Assembly: GCF_014596915.1 (NCBI RefSeq)
Contig: NZ_JACVWU010000005.1
Span: 372,001 to 436,000 of the forward strand
Reading direction: 5' to 3'
DNA: 64,000 nucleotides
From: Streptomyces sp. TRM68416
GTDB lineage: Bacteria; Actinomycetota; Actinomycetes; Streptomycetales; Streptomycetaceae
Part shown: positions 43,392 to 51,491 of the stretch, piece after piece
Position numbering within the stretch: the first letter of the stretch is position 1
Layout of the letters: every line of letters begins with the position of its first letter
The notes under the pieces: model-generated
What the model was told of the DNA's origin: nothing
Seen by the model: only the letters and a program-made list of their open reading frames with translations
Databases searched by the model: none
Program-made: the position numbers and the translations under genes

Positions 43392-44039
43392 ATGACGACC
43401 AAGGACCGCATCTATCGCTCGCCCATGGGCATCGTCGGCGGCACCCTGCTGCTCGCCCTCGTCGGCTGGCTCGGCCTCGACGCCCTGGTCAACGGCGACG
43501 GCCGCACGCCGTGGCTGGCCCTGGCCATGCTGGTCCTGATCGTGCCGGTGGTGGCCGCGTTCACGGTGCGGCCCGCCGTCTTCGCCAACGATGACCGGCT
43601 GCGCATCCGCAACCCGCTGCGGGTCATCGTCCTGCCCTGGGGGCAGGTCGTCTCACTGCGCTCCGGTTACTCCAACGAGGTGATCGCCAAGTCTGGCGAC
43701 AAGTACCAGCTGTGGGCCGTTCCCGTCTCGCTGCGCGCCCGCAAGAAGGCGGCGCGGCAGCAGGCACGGGCGGAGGCGGAGCGGGCCGGGGGGCGCAAGG
43801 GCCGGGGCGGCTTCGGCTTCGGGTTCGGGTTCGGTGCGCCCGTCGGTCCCGCCTCCGCCGACGACGGGCCCATCCGCGCCGAGACCGACCAGGTCATGGA
43901 CGATCTGCGGGAACTGCTGGCCACCCGGGAGCAGGCCGAGTCGGCGCAGGGCGAGGTGACCGTCCGGTGGGCCTACGAGCTGATCGCGCCGGCCGTGGCG
44001 GGGGTCGTGCTGCTGCTGGTCCTGCTGGCGACGGGCTGA
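43392..44039 (+). CDS. PH-like domain membrane protein
   Basis: A 215-aa protein. Two hydrophobic segments (IVGGTLLLALVGWLGLD and LALAMLVLIVPVVAAF) are followed by a PH-like stretch VFANDDRLRIRNPLRVIVLPWGQVVSLRSGYSNEVIAKSGDKYQLWAVPV. A basic Ala/Arg/Gly-rich linker follows, with FGFGFGFGAPVG, and a final membrane segment. It is like other actinobacterial PH-domain membrane proteins of unknown role. ATG 43392 is 7 nt after CAGAAT (43379-43384), suggesting a leaderless mRNA. Confidence 0.78.
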   Translation: MTTKDRIYRSPMGIVGGTLLLALVGWLGLDALVNGDGRTPWLALAMLVLIVPVVAAFTVRPAVFANDDRLRIRNPLRVIVLPWGQVVSLRSGYSNEVIAKSGDKYQLWAVPVSLRARKKAARQQARAEAERAGGRKGRGGFGFGFGFGAPVGPASADDGPIRAETDQVMDDLRELLATREQAESAQGEVTVRWAYELIAPAVAGVVLLLVLLATG

Positions 44040-44046
44040 GGCCGCG

Positions 44047-44078
44047 GCGGCCCTCCCCGCGCCCCTGAAGGGGGCCGC
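44047..44078. terminator. Hairpin between convergent genes, with repeat-like core
   Basis: GCGGCCC (44047-44053) and GGGCCGC (44072-44078) enclose CCCCT-ga-AGGGG. The segment tccccgcgcccctgaagggg resembles the hairpin half of the dispersed repeat. Confidence 0.55.
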
Positions 44079-45254
44079 TCAGGGCGCGCTCGGCCACACC
44101 AGCACCATGTACGCCCCCCAGTACGCCGAGCCCGCCACCGCCGCCGCCAGCGCCAGAGCGCGGTAGCGGCGCGAGGCCCGGCTCAGATGGAGGGCCACCG
44201 GGAGGAGCAGGGGGAAGGCCGGCAGGAGGAAGCGGGCGCGCGGGAAGTAGACACCGCTGCTGGCCAGGACGATCGCCAGCAGCACGCCCGTGAACACCAG
44301 CAGCGCGACCGGCTGGCGGTCCCACACCGAGAGCGCGAACAGCACCGCCGACACCAGCATCACGCCGGTCACCAGGACCAGGAACAGCTGGGGCGTCGGG
44401 TCGTACATCAGCAGCTTGCGCATCCGGCGCAGGGTCTCCGTGCCGCCGTCCAGCTGGTTGTGCCACAGCCGCTGTACGGCGAAGTAGCCGTCCCAGCGGT
44501 CCACGCGCAGGCCGACCCAGCCGACGTACCCGCACCAGCCGAGCGGGGCCAGCAGGGCGGCCGCGAGGACGCGCGGCGAGAACGGGCCGCGGCGCAGTGC
44601 CAGCAGCGCCGTGACGGTGACCGCGGCGGCCACCGCGACACCGGTCGGCCGGGTCAGGCCGGCGAGGACCGCGCCGCCGCCCGCCCACAGCCAGCGGCCG
44701 GTGAGCACCGCGTACAGCGACCAGGCCGCGCACGCCGTGAACAGCGACTCGGTGTAGCCCATCCACTGCACCAGGCCGACCGGGAACGCGGCCCACAGCG
44801 TGGTGAGCAGGACGCCCACGCGCCGCCCGTACAGCAGGTCGCCCACGGCGAAGACGCCCCAGGCGGCGGCGACGGAGGCCACCACGGCGATGCACAGGCC
44901 CGTGCTGGCGGGGCTGCCGGGGGTGACCGCGGAGACCGCCCTGACCAGGAACGGGTAGAGCGGGAAGAACGCCATGCTCCTGGCGCTCGGACCGACGCCG
45001 GGGTCCCCGGTGTAGCCGTGGTCGGCGATGCCGAGGTACCAGTCGGCGTCCCACTGGGTCGCCAGGATCGGCCACACCCCGTGCCGCTGGCGGTGCGTCC
45101 AGAGGGCCAGGACCAGCAGGCCGGTGGCGCGGACGGCCAGGTAGGCGGCGAGCGCCGGTGCCGCGCGCCGGAGGGAGGGGCGGGGACGGGACGGCGGCGG
45201 GGCGGGGGTGGTGGTCGTCGCGCTGGGCGTCGGCCGGAAGGCGGTCGAGGACAC
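44079..45254 (-). CDS. Polytopic membrane mannosyltransferase-like protein (PIG-V/GT-C type)
   Basis: A 391-aa protein with about ten membrane segments. A Pro/Thr-rich N-terminus is followed by a first outer loop ATQWDADWYLGIADHGYTG, where acidic residues near the membrane are typical of GT-C enzymes that use polyprenyl-phosphate sugars. Further on are SMAFFPLYPFLVRAV and FPVGLVQWMGYTESLF, matching PIG-V-like actinobacterial proteins. The probable role is transfer of mannose or another hexose from a lipid carrier on the outer face. GTG 45254 has GGAG about 8 bases upstream. Confidence 0.8.
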   Translation of the reverse strand: MSSTAFRPTPSATTTTPAPPPSRPRPSLRRAAPALAAYLAVRATGLLVLALWTHRQRHGVWPILATQWDADWYLGIADHGYTGDPGVGPSARSMAFFPLYPFLVRAVSAVTPGSPASTGLCIAVVASVAAAWGVFAVGDLLYGRRVGVLLTTLWAAFPVGLVQWMGYTESLFTACAAWSLYAVLTGRWLWAGGGAVLAGLTRPTGVAVAAAVTVTALLALRRGPFSPRVLAAALLAPLGWCGYVGWVGLRVDRWDGYFAVQRLWHNQLDGGTETLRRMRKLLMYDPTPQLFLVLVTGVMLVSAVLFALSVWDRQPVALLVFTGVLLAIVLASSGVYFPRARFLLPAFPLLLPVALHLSRASRRYRALALAAAVAGSAYWGAYMVLVWPSAP

Positions 45255-45362
45255 GGCGGCGGCTCCGGGGCTGACTCGGCTCGGTGAGGCGTGTGCCGGT
45301 CCACCGTTGCCCGGGAGGGGCGGCGGGGCGTGGAGCCGGGGTCAACCACCGTCCGTAAATCA

Positions 45363-45399
45363 CTCGATGGGGTGCCCCTGTCCGGGGCACCCCATCGAG
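45363..45399 (-). terminator. Terminator after the deoD-mutase unit
   Basis: CTCGATGGGGTGCCCC (45363-45378) and GGGGCACCCCATCGAG (45384-45399) form a perfect 16-bp stem with a 5-nt loop, 16 bases past the stop of the minus-strand gene ending at 45415. Confidence 0.85.
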
Positions 45400-45414
45400 T
45401 TCGGGCACTACGGC

Positions 45415-47046
45415 TCAGATGCCGGCCGCCGCCGACAGGTCCCGCTTGATCGCCGTCAGCAGCTCCGTCGCCCGCGCGCGGGCCGCCGGGAGACCGGCGT
45501 GTCCGTCGACCGGGACGACGACCTCCAGGTAGCACTTCAGCTTCGGCTCGGTGCCGGAGGGCCGGACGATGACGCGGGCGCCTTCGAGGGTGTAGCGCAG
45601 GCCGTCGGTGGGCGGCAGCGTCTCCGTTCCCCGGGTGAGGTCCTCGGCGCGGGTGATGGCGAGGCCCGCCAGCTCGGTCGGCGGCTGCTCGCGCAGGCGC
45701 CGCATGGCGTCCGCGATGACGGACAGGTCCTCGACGCGGACCGAGAGCTGGTCGGTGGCGTGCAGACCGTGCTCCACGGCGAGGTCGTCGAGGAGGTCGA
45801 GCAGGGTGCGGCCCTGCTCCTTGAGCACGGAGGCGAGCTCGGTGATGAGCAGGGCCGCCGTGATGCCGTCCTTGTCGCGCACGCCGTCGGGGTCGACGCA
45901 GTAGCCGAGGGCTTCCTCGTAGCCGTAGCGCAGGCCGTCGACGCGGGCGATCCACTTGAAGCCGGTGAGGGTCTCCTCGTAGGGCAGGCCCGCCTTCTCG
46001 GCGATCCGGCCGAGGAGGGAGGAGGAGACGATCGACTCCGCGAAGGTGCCCCGCGCCCCACGGCCGACCAGGTGGGCGGCGAGGAGGGCGCCGACCTCGT
46101 CGCCGCGCAGCATGCGCCACGCCCCGCCGTCCTTGACGGCCACGGCGCAGCGGTCGGCGTCGGGGTCGTTGGCGATGACGAGGTCCGGGTCGGTCTCGCG
46201 GGCCTTGGCGAAGGCGAGGTCCATCGCGCCGGGCTCTTCCGGGTTGGGGAAGGCGACGGTGGGGAACTCCGGGTCCGGCTCGGCCTGCTCGGCGACGAGC
46301 TCCGGGGCTGGGAAGCCGGCCCGGGCGAACGCGGCCAGCAGGACGTCCTTGCCGACGCCGTGCATCGCCGTGTAGACGGTACGGGCCGTGCGCGGGGAGT
46401 CCGCGGCGAGGACGGCGTCGGTACGGGCCAGGTAGGCGTCGAGGACGCTGTCGTCGAGGGTCTCCCAGCCGCCGGCGGGGCGGGGCACGGCGGTGAGGGA
46501 CGGGACGGCGGCGATCTCCTCCGCGATCTCGACGTCCGCGGGCGGGACGATCTGCGAGCCGTCGCCGAGGTAGACCTTGTAGCCGTTGTCGCGGGGCGGG
46601 TTGTGGCTGGCGGTGACCTCGACCCCGGCGACCGCGCCCAGGTGCCTTATGGCGTACGCCAGGACGGGCGTCGGGAGCGGGCGGGGGAGTACGGCGGCAC
46701 GCAGGCCCGCGCCGGTCATGACGGCGGCGGTGTCGCGGGCGAAGTCCTCCGACTTGTGCCGGGCGTCGTAGCCGATGACGACCAGGCCGTCGTCGTGGCC
46801 CTGCTTCTTCAGGTACGCGGCCAGGCCGGCGGCGGCGCGGATGACGACCGTGCGGTTCATGCGCATCGGGCCGGCGCCGATTTCGCCGCGGAGGCCGGCG
46901 GTGCCGAACTGGAGGGTGCCGGCGAAGCGGGCGGCGAGTTCGGCGTGGTTCTCGGCGTCGATCAGCTCGGCGAGTTCGGCACGGGTCTCCGGGTCGGGGT
47001 CCTCGGCCAGCCAGGTCTTGGCGGTGGTGATGAGGTCGTCGTGCAC
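45415..47046 (-). CDS. Phosphohexomutase-family enzyme, probable phosphopentomutase
   Basis: A 543-aa alpha-D-phosphohexomutase. Seen are QFGTAGLRGEIGAGPMRMN, the phosphoserine loop VTASHNPPRDNGYKVY, the metal loop NDPDADRCAV, sugar loop GDEVGALLA and the phosphate-binding end VIVRPSGTEPKLKCYLE. It is usually named phosphomannomutase (pmmB). The length and the FGTAGLRG start fit the PGM2-like branch, which includes phosphopentomutases, and it follows deoD in the same direction under the nucleoside operator. Interconversion of (deoxy)ribose 1- and 5-phosphate is therefore likely; no other deoB-like gene is in the window. GTG 47046, with GAGAGG upstream. Confidence 0.88.
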   Translation of the reverse strand: MHDDLITTAKTWLAEDPDPETRAELAELIDAENHAELAARFAGTLQFGTAGLRGEIGAGPMRMNRTVVIRAAAGLAAYLKKQGHDDGLVVIGYDARHKSEDFARDTAAVMTGAGLRAAVLPRPLPTPVLAYAIRHLGAVAGVEVTASHNPPRDNGYKVYLGDGSQIVPPADVEIAEEIAAVPSLTAVPRPAGGWETLDDSVLDAYLARTDAVLAADSPRTARTVYTAMHGVGKDVLLAAFARAGFPAPELVAEQAEPDPEFPTVAFPNPEEPGAMDLAFAKARETDPDLVIANDPDADRCAVAVKDGGAWRMLRGDEVGALLAAHLVGRGARGTFAESIVSSSLLGRIAEKAGLPYEETLTGFKWIARVDGLRYGYEEALGYCVDPDGVRDKDGITAALLITELASVLKEQGRTLLDLLDDLAVEHGLHATDQLSVRVEDLSVIADAMRRLREQPPTELAGLAITRAEDLTRGTETLPPTDGLRYTLEGARVIVRPSGTEPKLKCYLEVVVPVDGHAGLPAARARATELLTAIKRDLSAAAGI

Positions 47047-47122
47047 CGTGGGTCAGCCTCTCGTTGTGTCCGTGCGGGTGCGTGGGGGTGCGCGTCCCCG
47101 GGGCGCTGCCCCGGACCCCGCT

Positions 47123-47230
47123 GGGGGCTCCGCGCCCGGGCCCCCGGCCTGTGCCCACACCTTTTGGCCGACTGGAAACGGGTGGTGGGTGGGCAAAGGC
47201 CCGGGGGTCCAGGGGGCGGAGCCCCCCGGG
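47123..47230. repeat. Imperfect GC-rich inverted repeat between deoD and the mutase gene
   Basis: The left arm (about 47123-47158) reads GGGGGCTCCGCGCCCGGG..., and the right arm (about 47187-47226) is its interrupted complement ending GGGGGCGGAGCCCCC. The arms enclose about 28 bases. Similar GGGGGCGGAGCCCCC stems occur at 60069-60085. It could attenuate the mutase gene relative to deoD. Confidence 0.6.
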
Positions 47231-47252
47231 CGGTCCGGGTGACGCCGGGTTC

Positions 47253-48077
47253 CTACAGGCGGCCGAGCACCTGGGCCAGCAGCGACCCCATCCGCGTCGC
47301 ACTGTCCCGCCCGGCCTGCAGAACCTCCTCGTGGTTCAGCGGCTCGCCGGTCATGCCCGCGGCGAGGTTCGTCACCAGCGAGATGCCGAGCACCTCCGCG
47401 CCCGCCTCACGCGCGGCGATGGCCTCCAGCACCGTCGACATGCCGACCAGGTCCGCGCCGATCACGCGGGCCATGCGGATCTCGGCGGGCGTCTCGTAGT
47501 GCGGGCCGGGGAACTGGGCGTAGACGCCCTCTTCCAGCGTCGGGTCGACCTCCTTGCACAGGGCGCGCAGGCGGGGCGAGTACAGGTCCGTGAGGTCGAC
47601 GAAGTTCGCGCCGACGATCGGGGACGTGGCCGTCAGGTTGATGTGGTCGCTGATCAGCACCGGCTGGCCGGGGCGCATGCCCTCGCGCAGTCCGCCGCAG
47701 CCGTTCGTCAGGACGACGGTCTTGCAGCCGGCCGCGACGGCCGTGCGGACGCCGTGCGCGACGGCGGCCACGCCGCGGCCCTCGTAGTAGTGGGTACGGC
47801 CGAGGAAGACCAGCGCGCGCTTGTCGCCGATCTTGTACGAGCGGATCTTGCCGCCGTGACCGGCCACCGCCGGCGGCGGGAACCCGGGCAGCTCGGTGAC
47901 CTGGAACTCGGCGTCCGGGGCGCCGAGCGCGTCCACGGCCGGTGCCCAGCCGGAGCCCATCACGAGGGCTACGTCGTGGGTCTCGGCGCCGGTGAGTTCG
48001 CGCAGGCGCGCGGCGGCGGCGTCGGCGGCGGCGTAGGGATCGCCCTGGATGTCGTCCGGAAGAAGAGATGCGTTCAC
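47253..48077 (-). CDS. deoD: Purine nucleoside phosphorylase
   Basis: A 274-aa trimeric-type (PNP/MTAP family) enzyme splitting inosine or guanosine with phosphate. Seen are [16 protein letters not shown] (phosphate loop), [29 protein letters not shown], and [29 protein letters not shown] 48077 is 7 nt after TACCCT (48090-48085), so the mRNA is probably leaderless; the operator at 48103-48114 covers the -35 side. Products feed the mutase gene downstream and then DeoC. Confidence 0.94.
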   Translation of the reverse strand: MNASLLPDDIQGDPYAAADAAAARLRELTGAETHDVALVMGSGWAPAVDALGAPDAEFQVTELPGFPPPAVAGHGGKIRSYKIGDKRALVFLGRTHYYEGRGVAAVAHGVRTAVAAGCKTVVLTNGCGGLREGMRPGQPVLISDHINLTATSPIVGANFVDLTDLYSPRLRALCKEVDPTLEEGVYAQFPGPHYETPAEIRMARVIGADLVGMSTVLEAIAAREAGAEVLGISLVTNLAAGMTGEPLNHEEVLQAGRDSATRMGSLLAQVLGRL

Positions 48078-48102
48078 GCCGACGAGGGTAGCCGGTCAGG
48101 GC

Positions 48103-48114
48103 CTACGCGCGTAG
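48103..48114. promoter_or_regulatory. Nucleoside-regulon operator at deoD
   Basis: A perfect CTACGCGCGTAG palindrome, 12 bases upstream of the TACCCT -10 box of deoD on the minus strand. Confidence 0.8.
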
Positions 48115-48230
48115 ATGACAGAGCCCACGGCATGGCGATCGTTGTCTTGTTGTTTCCGACGAATCGCTCCGCGGGCGGGCCGGTCAGTCGTCGGGGACGA
48201 GGACGTCCTTGTCGCTGAGGACGGCCCCCC

Positions 48231-48668
48231 TCAGCAGGGCCGCTTCCGCAGCTCCATCACGTAATCGTGCGGTGCCCCCGCGGATTCCGCCGCGTCGGCG
48301 ATCTCGCCCAGGTAGCGGGCCGACGGCAGGCCGCCCTCGTAGCCGTTGAGGACGTACACCCAGGCCGACTCCTCGCCCTCCAGGGTGTGCACGCGTACGC
48401 GTGAGCGGCGGTAGACGCCGAGGCCGACGCCCTCCCAGCGGTCCAGCGACTCCTCGTCCATGGGGGCGATGTCGTACAGGGCGACGAAGACCTGTGCCAT
48501 CGGGTCCTCGACGAGCGTCGCGAGCGCGCCCTCCCAGCCCATCTGCTCGCCCCCGAACGTCAGCCGCCACCCGTTCAGCCAGCCGGTGGCGCGCAGCGGC
48601 GAGTGCGGTGCGCGGCGGGTCATCAGCCGCGCGTCGAGGTTGCCGGCGTACGCGGCGTAGAGCGACAT
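48231..48668 (-). CDS. Gamma-glutamylcyclotransferase-like protein
   Basis: A 145-aa protein. The N-terminal MSLYAAYAGNLDARLM resembles the YGxN/YGSNL substrate loop of the GGCT-like fold, with RLTFGGEQMGWEGALATLVEDP and FVALYDIAPMDEESLDRWEGVGLGVY, where the Glu/Asp residues lie in the region holding the catalytic acid. Members cyclise gamma-glutamyl compounds or remove gamma-glutamylamines; which applies is unknown. ATG 48668 is 6 nt after TACCCT (48680-48675), suggesting a leaderless mRNA. It is divergent from the flavoprotein gene, with 96 bases between. Confidence 0.82.
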   Translation of the reverse strand: MSLYAAYAGNLDARLMTRRAPHSPLRATGWLNGWRLTFGGEQMGWEGALATLVEDPMAQVFVALYDIAPMDEESLDRWEGVGLGVYRRSRVRVHTLEGEESAWVYVLNGYEGGLPSARYLGEIADAAESAGAPHDYVMELRKRPC

Positions 48669-48764
48669 GGGGAGAGGGTACGGCAGCCGAAACGGCCGCC
48701 TCTCCCGTAACAGTGGTATCTCGGGCGGCCCCCGAGGCCGTACCACGGTGGTGCGTGCGGGACA

Positions 48765-50213
48765 ATGGAGTACGTGACTCGGATCGTGATCATCGGTGGC
48801 GGACCCGGCGGATACGAAGCGGCGCTGGTCGCCGCTCAGCTCGGCGCGGAGGTGACCGTCGTCGACTGCGACGGCCTGGGCGGGGCGTCGGTGCTCACCG
48901 ACTGCGTCCCGTCGAAGACTCTCATTGCCACGGCCGAGGTGATGACCACCTTCGACTCCTCCTACGAGGAGCTGGGGATCATCGTCGCGGACGACACCCC
49001 GCACATCGACACCCCCGCGCGGGTCGTCGGCGTGGACCTCGGCAAGGTCAACCGGCGGGTGAAGCGGCTCGCGCTCGCGCAGTCGCACGACATCACGGCC
49101 GCCGTCACGCGCGCGGGCGCCCGGGTGCTGCGCGGCCGCGGTCGGCTGGACGGCATGCAGGCCCTCGACGGCTCCCGCAAGGTCGTCGTCACCGCCGCCG
49201 ACGGCACCGAGGAGACCCTCACCGCCGACGCCGTCCTGATCGCCACCGGCGGTCACCCGCGCGAGCTGCCCGACGCCCAGCCCGACGGTGAGCGCATCCT
49301 CAACTGGACCCAGGTCTACGACCTCACCGAGCTCCCCGACGAGCTCATCGTGGTCGGTTCCGGTGTCACCGGTGCCGAGTTCGCCGGCGCCTACCAGGCC
49401 CTCGGGTCGCGGGTCACCCTCGTCTCCTCGCGCGACCGTGTGCTCCCCGGTGAGGACCCGGACGCCGCGGCCGTCCTGGAGGACGTCTTCCGCCGCCGCG
49501 GCATGAACGTCATGGCACGCTCGCGGGCCGCCGCCGCCAAGCGTGTCGGCGACCGGGTCGAGGTCACCCTCGCCGACGGCCGCGTCATCTCCGGCTCGCA
49601 CTGCCTCATGGCCGTCGGCGCCATCCCGAACAGCGCGGGGCTCGGCCTGGAGGAGGCCGGCGTCAAGCTGCGCGAGTCCGGCCACATCTGGACCGACAAG
49701 GTCTCCAGGACCACGGCTCCCGGTGTGTACGCCGCCGGTGACGTGACCGGGGTCTTCGCCCTCGCCTCCGTCGCCGCCATGCAGGGCCGTATCGCCATGT
49801 ACCACTTCCTCGGCGACGCGGTGGCCCCGCTGAACCTCAAGACCGTTTCCTCCAACGTCTTCACCGACCCGGAGATCGCCACCGTCGGCTACACGCAGGC
49901 CGACATCGACTCCGGCAAGATCGAGGCCCGCGCCGTCAAGCTGCCGCTGCTGCGCAACCCGCGCGCGAAGATGCAGGGCATCCGGGACGGCTTCGTCAAG
50001 ATCTTCTGCCGGCCGGGCACCGGGATCGTGGTCGGCGGTGTGGTCGTGGCGCCGCGCGCCTCGGAACTCATCCACCCCATCTCGATCGCCGTCGACAACA
50101 ATCTGACGGTCGAACAGATCGCGAACGCGTTCACCGTGTACCCCTCCCTTTCGGGGTCGATCGCCGAGGTGGCCCGCCAGCTCCACACCCGCAAGGCGAC
50201 CGGCGAGGCCTGA
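48765..50213 (+). CDS. lpdA: LpdA-type NAD(P)H:quinone reductase (dihydrolipoamide dehydrogenase-like)
   Basis: A 482-aa two-dinucleotide-binding flavoprotein. FAD motif IVIIGGGPGGYEAAL is at the N-terminus, NAD motif LIVVGSGVTGAEFAGAY near 187, and GVYAAGDVTG near 320. The redox motif of true lipoamide dehydrogenases (C-x4-C) reads GGASVLTDCVPSK: the first Cys is Ser. The C-terminal His-Glu pair is also lost (FTVYPSLSGS). This matches M. tuberculosis LpdA (Rv3303c), which reduces quinones rather than lipoamide, and which also lies near deoD and pmmB. ATG 48765 is used; GTG 48774 after GGAG is possible. Confidence 0.88.
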   Translation: MEYVTRIVIIGGGPGGYEAALVAAQLGAEVTVVDCDGLGGASVLTDCVPSKTLIATAEVMTTFDSSYEELGIIVADDTPHIDTPARVVGVDLGKVNRRVKRLALAQSHDITAAVTRAGARVLRGRGRLDGMQALDGSRKVVVTAADGTEETLTADAVLIATGGHPRELPDAQPDGERILNWTQVYDLTELPDELIVVGSGVTGAEFAGAYQALGSRVTLVSSRDRVLPGEDPDAAAVLEDVFRRRGMNVMARSRAAAAKRVGDRVEVTLADGRVISGSHCLMAVGAIPNSAGLGLEEAGVKLRESGHIWTDKVSRTTAPGVYAAGDVTGVFALASVAAMQGRIAMYHFLGDAVAPLNLKTVSSNVFTDPEIATVGYTQADIDSGKIEARAVKLPLLRNPRAKMQGIRDGFVKIFCRPGTGIVVGGVVVAPRASELIHPISIAVDNNLTVEQIANAFTVYPSLSGSIAEVARQLHTRKATGEA

Positions 50214-50231
50214 CCCGCACCGCGGCCGGAA

Positions 50232-50260
50232 ACAACTCCCCGCTGGTCACGGGGAGTTGT
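50232..50260 (+). terminator. Terminator of lpdA
   Basis: ACAACTCCCCG (50232-50242) and CGGGGAGTTGT (50250-50260) form a perfect 11-bp stem with a 7-nt loop, 18 bases after the stop. Confidence 0.8.
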
Positions 50261-50388
50261 CGAGCACGCGTACGACATGGTCACAGTGGTGAGGTCCTAT
50301 ACCACTTCATGCCCTCCTGTGCGAACAACTTCTGTTATTCGGCGCAAACTGCTGAAAGCAGACGGTCGTTGGGGTTACTGTCAGTTTC

Positions 50389-51318
50389 GTGTTCGCTGCA
50401 GAACGTCGCCAATTGATCCTCGAAATGGTGCGAGCGAACGGGGCCGTGTCGCTCCGTGAGCTCGCCCGCGTCGTCCAGACCTCCGAAGTGACCGTACGGC
50501 GGGACGTGCGCGCGCTGGAGGCAGAAGGACTCCTCGACCGCCGACATGGCGGTGCGGTATTGCCGGGCGGGTTCACGCGGGAGTCCGGCTTTCCGCAGAA
50601 GTCACATCTCGCGACCGCCGAGAAGACGGCCATCGCCGACCTCGCCGCCAACTTCGTCGAAGAGGGCGAGGCCATCGTGGTCGGGGCGGGTACCACCACC
50701 CAGGAGCTGGCACGCCGGCTCGCCCGGGTGCCCGGACTGACCGTCGTCACCAACTCCCTCCTGGTGGCCCAGGCGCTGGCCCATGCCAACCGGGTGGAGG
50801 TCGTGATGACCGGCGGCACTCTGCGCGGTTCCAACTACGCCCTGGTGGGCAGCGGGGCCGAGCAGTCCCTCCAGGGGCTGCGGGTGTCGCGTGCCTTCCT
50901 CTCCGGGAGCGGGCTGACCGCCGAGCGGGGGCTGTCCACGTCCAACATGCTGTCGGCGTCCGTCGACCGCGCGTTGGTGCAGGCCGCCGCGGAGGTCGTC
51001 GTGCTCGCCGATCACACCAAGCTCGGTACGGACACGATGTTCCAGACCGTGCCCACGGATGTGATCACGCGGTTGGTGACCGATGAGCCGCCGGCTCATG
51101 ACGACCGCGCGCAGACCGAGTTGCAGGCCCTCGCCGATCAGGGGGTGCAGATCGCCGTGGCGGGGGCGAGCGGAAACCCGGGGGGTGACGAAGTCCCGGC
51201 GCGGCGGCGTGCCCTGCCGGGACCTCGACAAGGCGCTGCCGCCGGGCTTCGGGCGGCCGTGATGCAGGAGCCTGCGGCTGCTGGGCGGGGGCGGGTTGCG
51301 GATCTGCGGAGGCGTTGA
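50389..51318 (+). CDS. DeoR-family transcriptional regulator
   Basis: A 309-aa repressor. The DeoR helix-turn-helix is at the N-terminus, FAAERRQLILEMVRANGAVSLRELARVVQTSEVTVRRDVRALEAEGLLDRRHGGAV in order, then the DeoR-C sensor domain: AIVVGAGTTTQELARRL, LTVVTNSLLVAQAL, VVMTGGTLRGSNYALVG and VVVLADHTKLG. Such sensors bind phosphosugars. The last 60 residues are low-complexity. GTG 50389 is 7 nt after TACTGT (50376-50381), giving a leaderless mRNA. No copy of the nucleoside operator lies at its own promoter. It is a candidate, unproven, for the protein that reads the six operators. Confidence 0.9.
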   Translation: MFAAERRQLILEMVRANGAVSLRELARVVQTSEVTVRRDVRALEAEGLLDRRHGGAVLPGGFTRESGFPQKSHLATAEKTAIADLAANFVEEGEAIVVGAGTTTQELARRLARVPGLTVVTNSLLVAQALAHANRVEVVMTGGTLRGSNYALVGSGAEQSLQGLRVSRAFLSGSGLTAERGLSTSNMLSASVDRALVQAAAEVVVLADHTKLGTDTMFQTVPTDVITRLVTDEPPAHDDRAQTELQALADQGVQIAVAGASGNPGGDEVPARRRALPGPRQGAAAGLRAAVMQEPAAAGRGRVADLRRR

Positions 51319-51373
51319 GGCAGTCGCCTCTTCGCCGTAGGGGCTTGTGGTTCCTTGCGGGTGCGGGGCCGAT

Positions 51374-51412
51374 GTGGCTTGTCGCGCAGTTCCCCGCGCC
51401 CCTTCGGGGCGC
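51374..51412 (-). repeat. Dispersed intergenic repeat, copy C
   Basis: On the minus strand it reads GCGCCCC-gaa-GGGGCGC followed by GGGGAACTGCGCGACAAGCCAC, differing from copy B by one base. A fragment (ccgcgcccctaggcggg) recurs at about 51484-51500, overlapping the 3' end of the TetR gene. Confidence 0.8.
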
Positions 51413-51491
51413 TGCCGTACCGCCGTCGAGTTCGCCAGGTCCGCTTCGCGCCCACGCGGCGGTAGCCGCACATCGGTACAGCCCCGCGCCC

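Noticed and set aside
48187..48224. Minus-strand frame encoding LSDKDVLVPDD, like the start of dCTP deaminase
   Set aside because: Only about a dozen codons, no start codon and an immediate stop; chance similarity is more likely than a gene or remnant.
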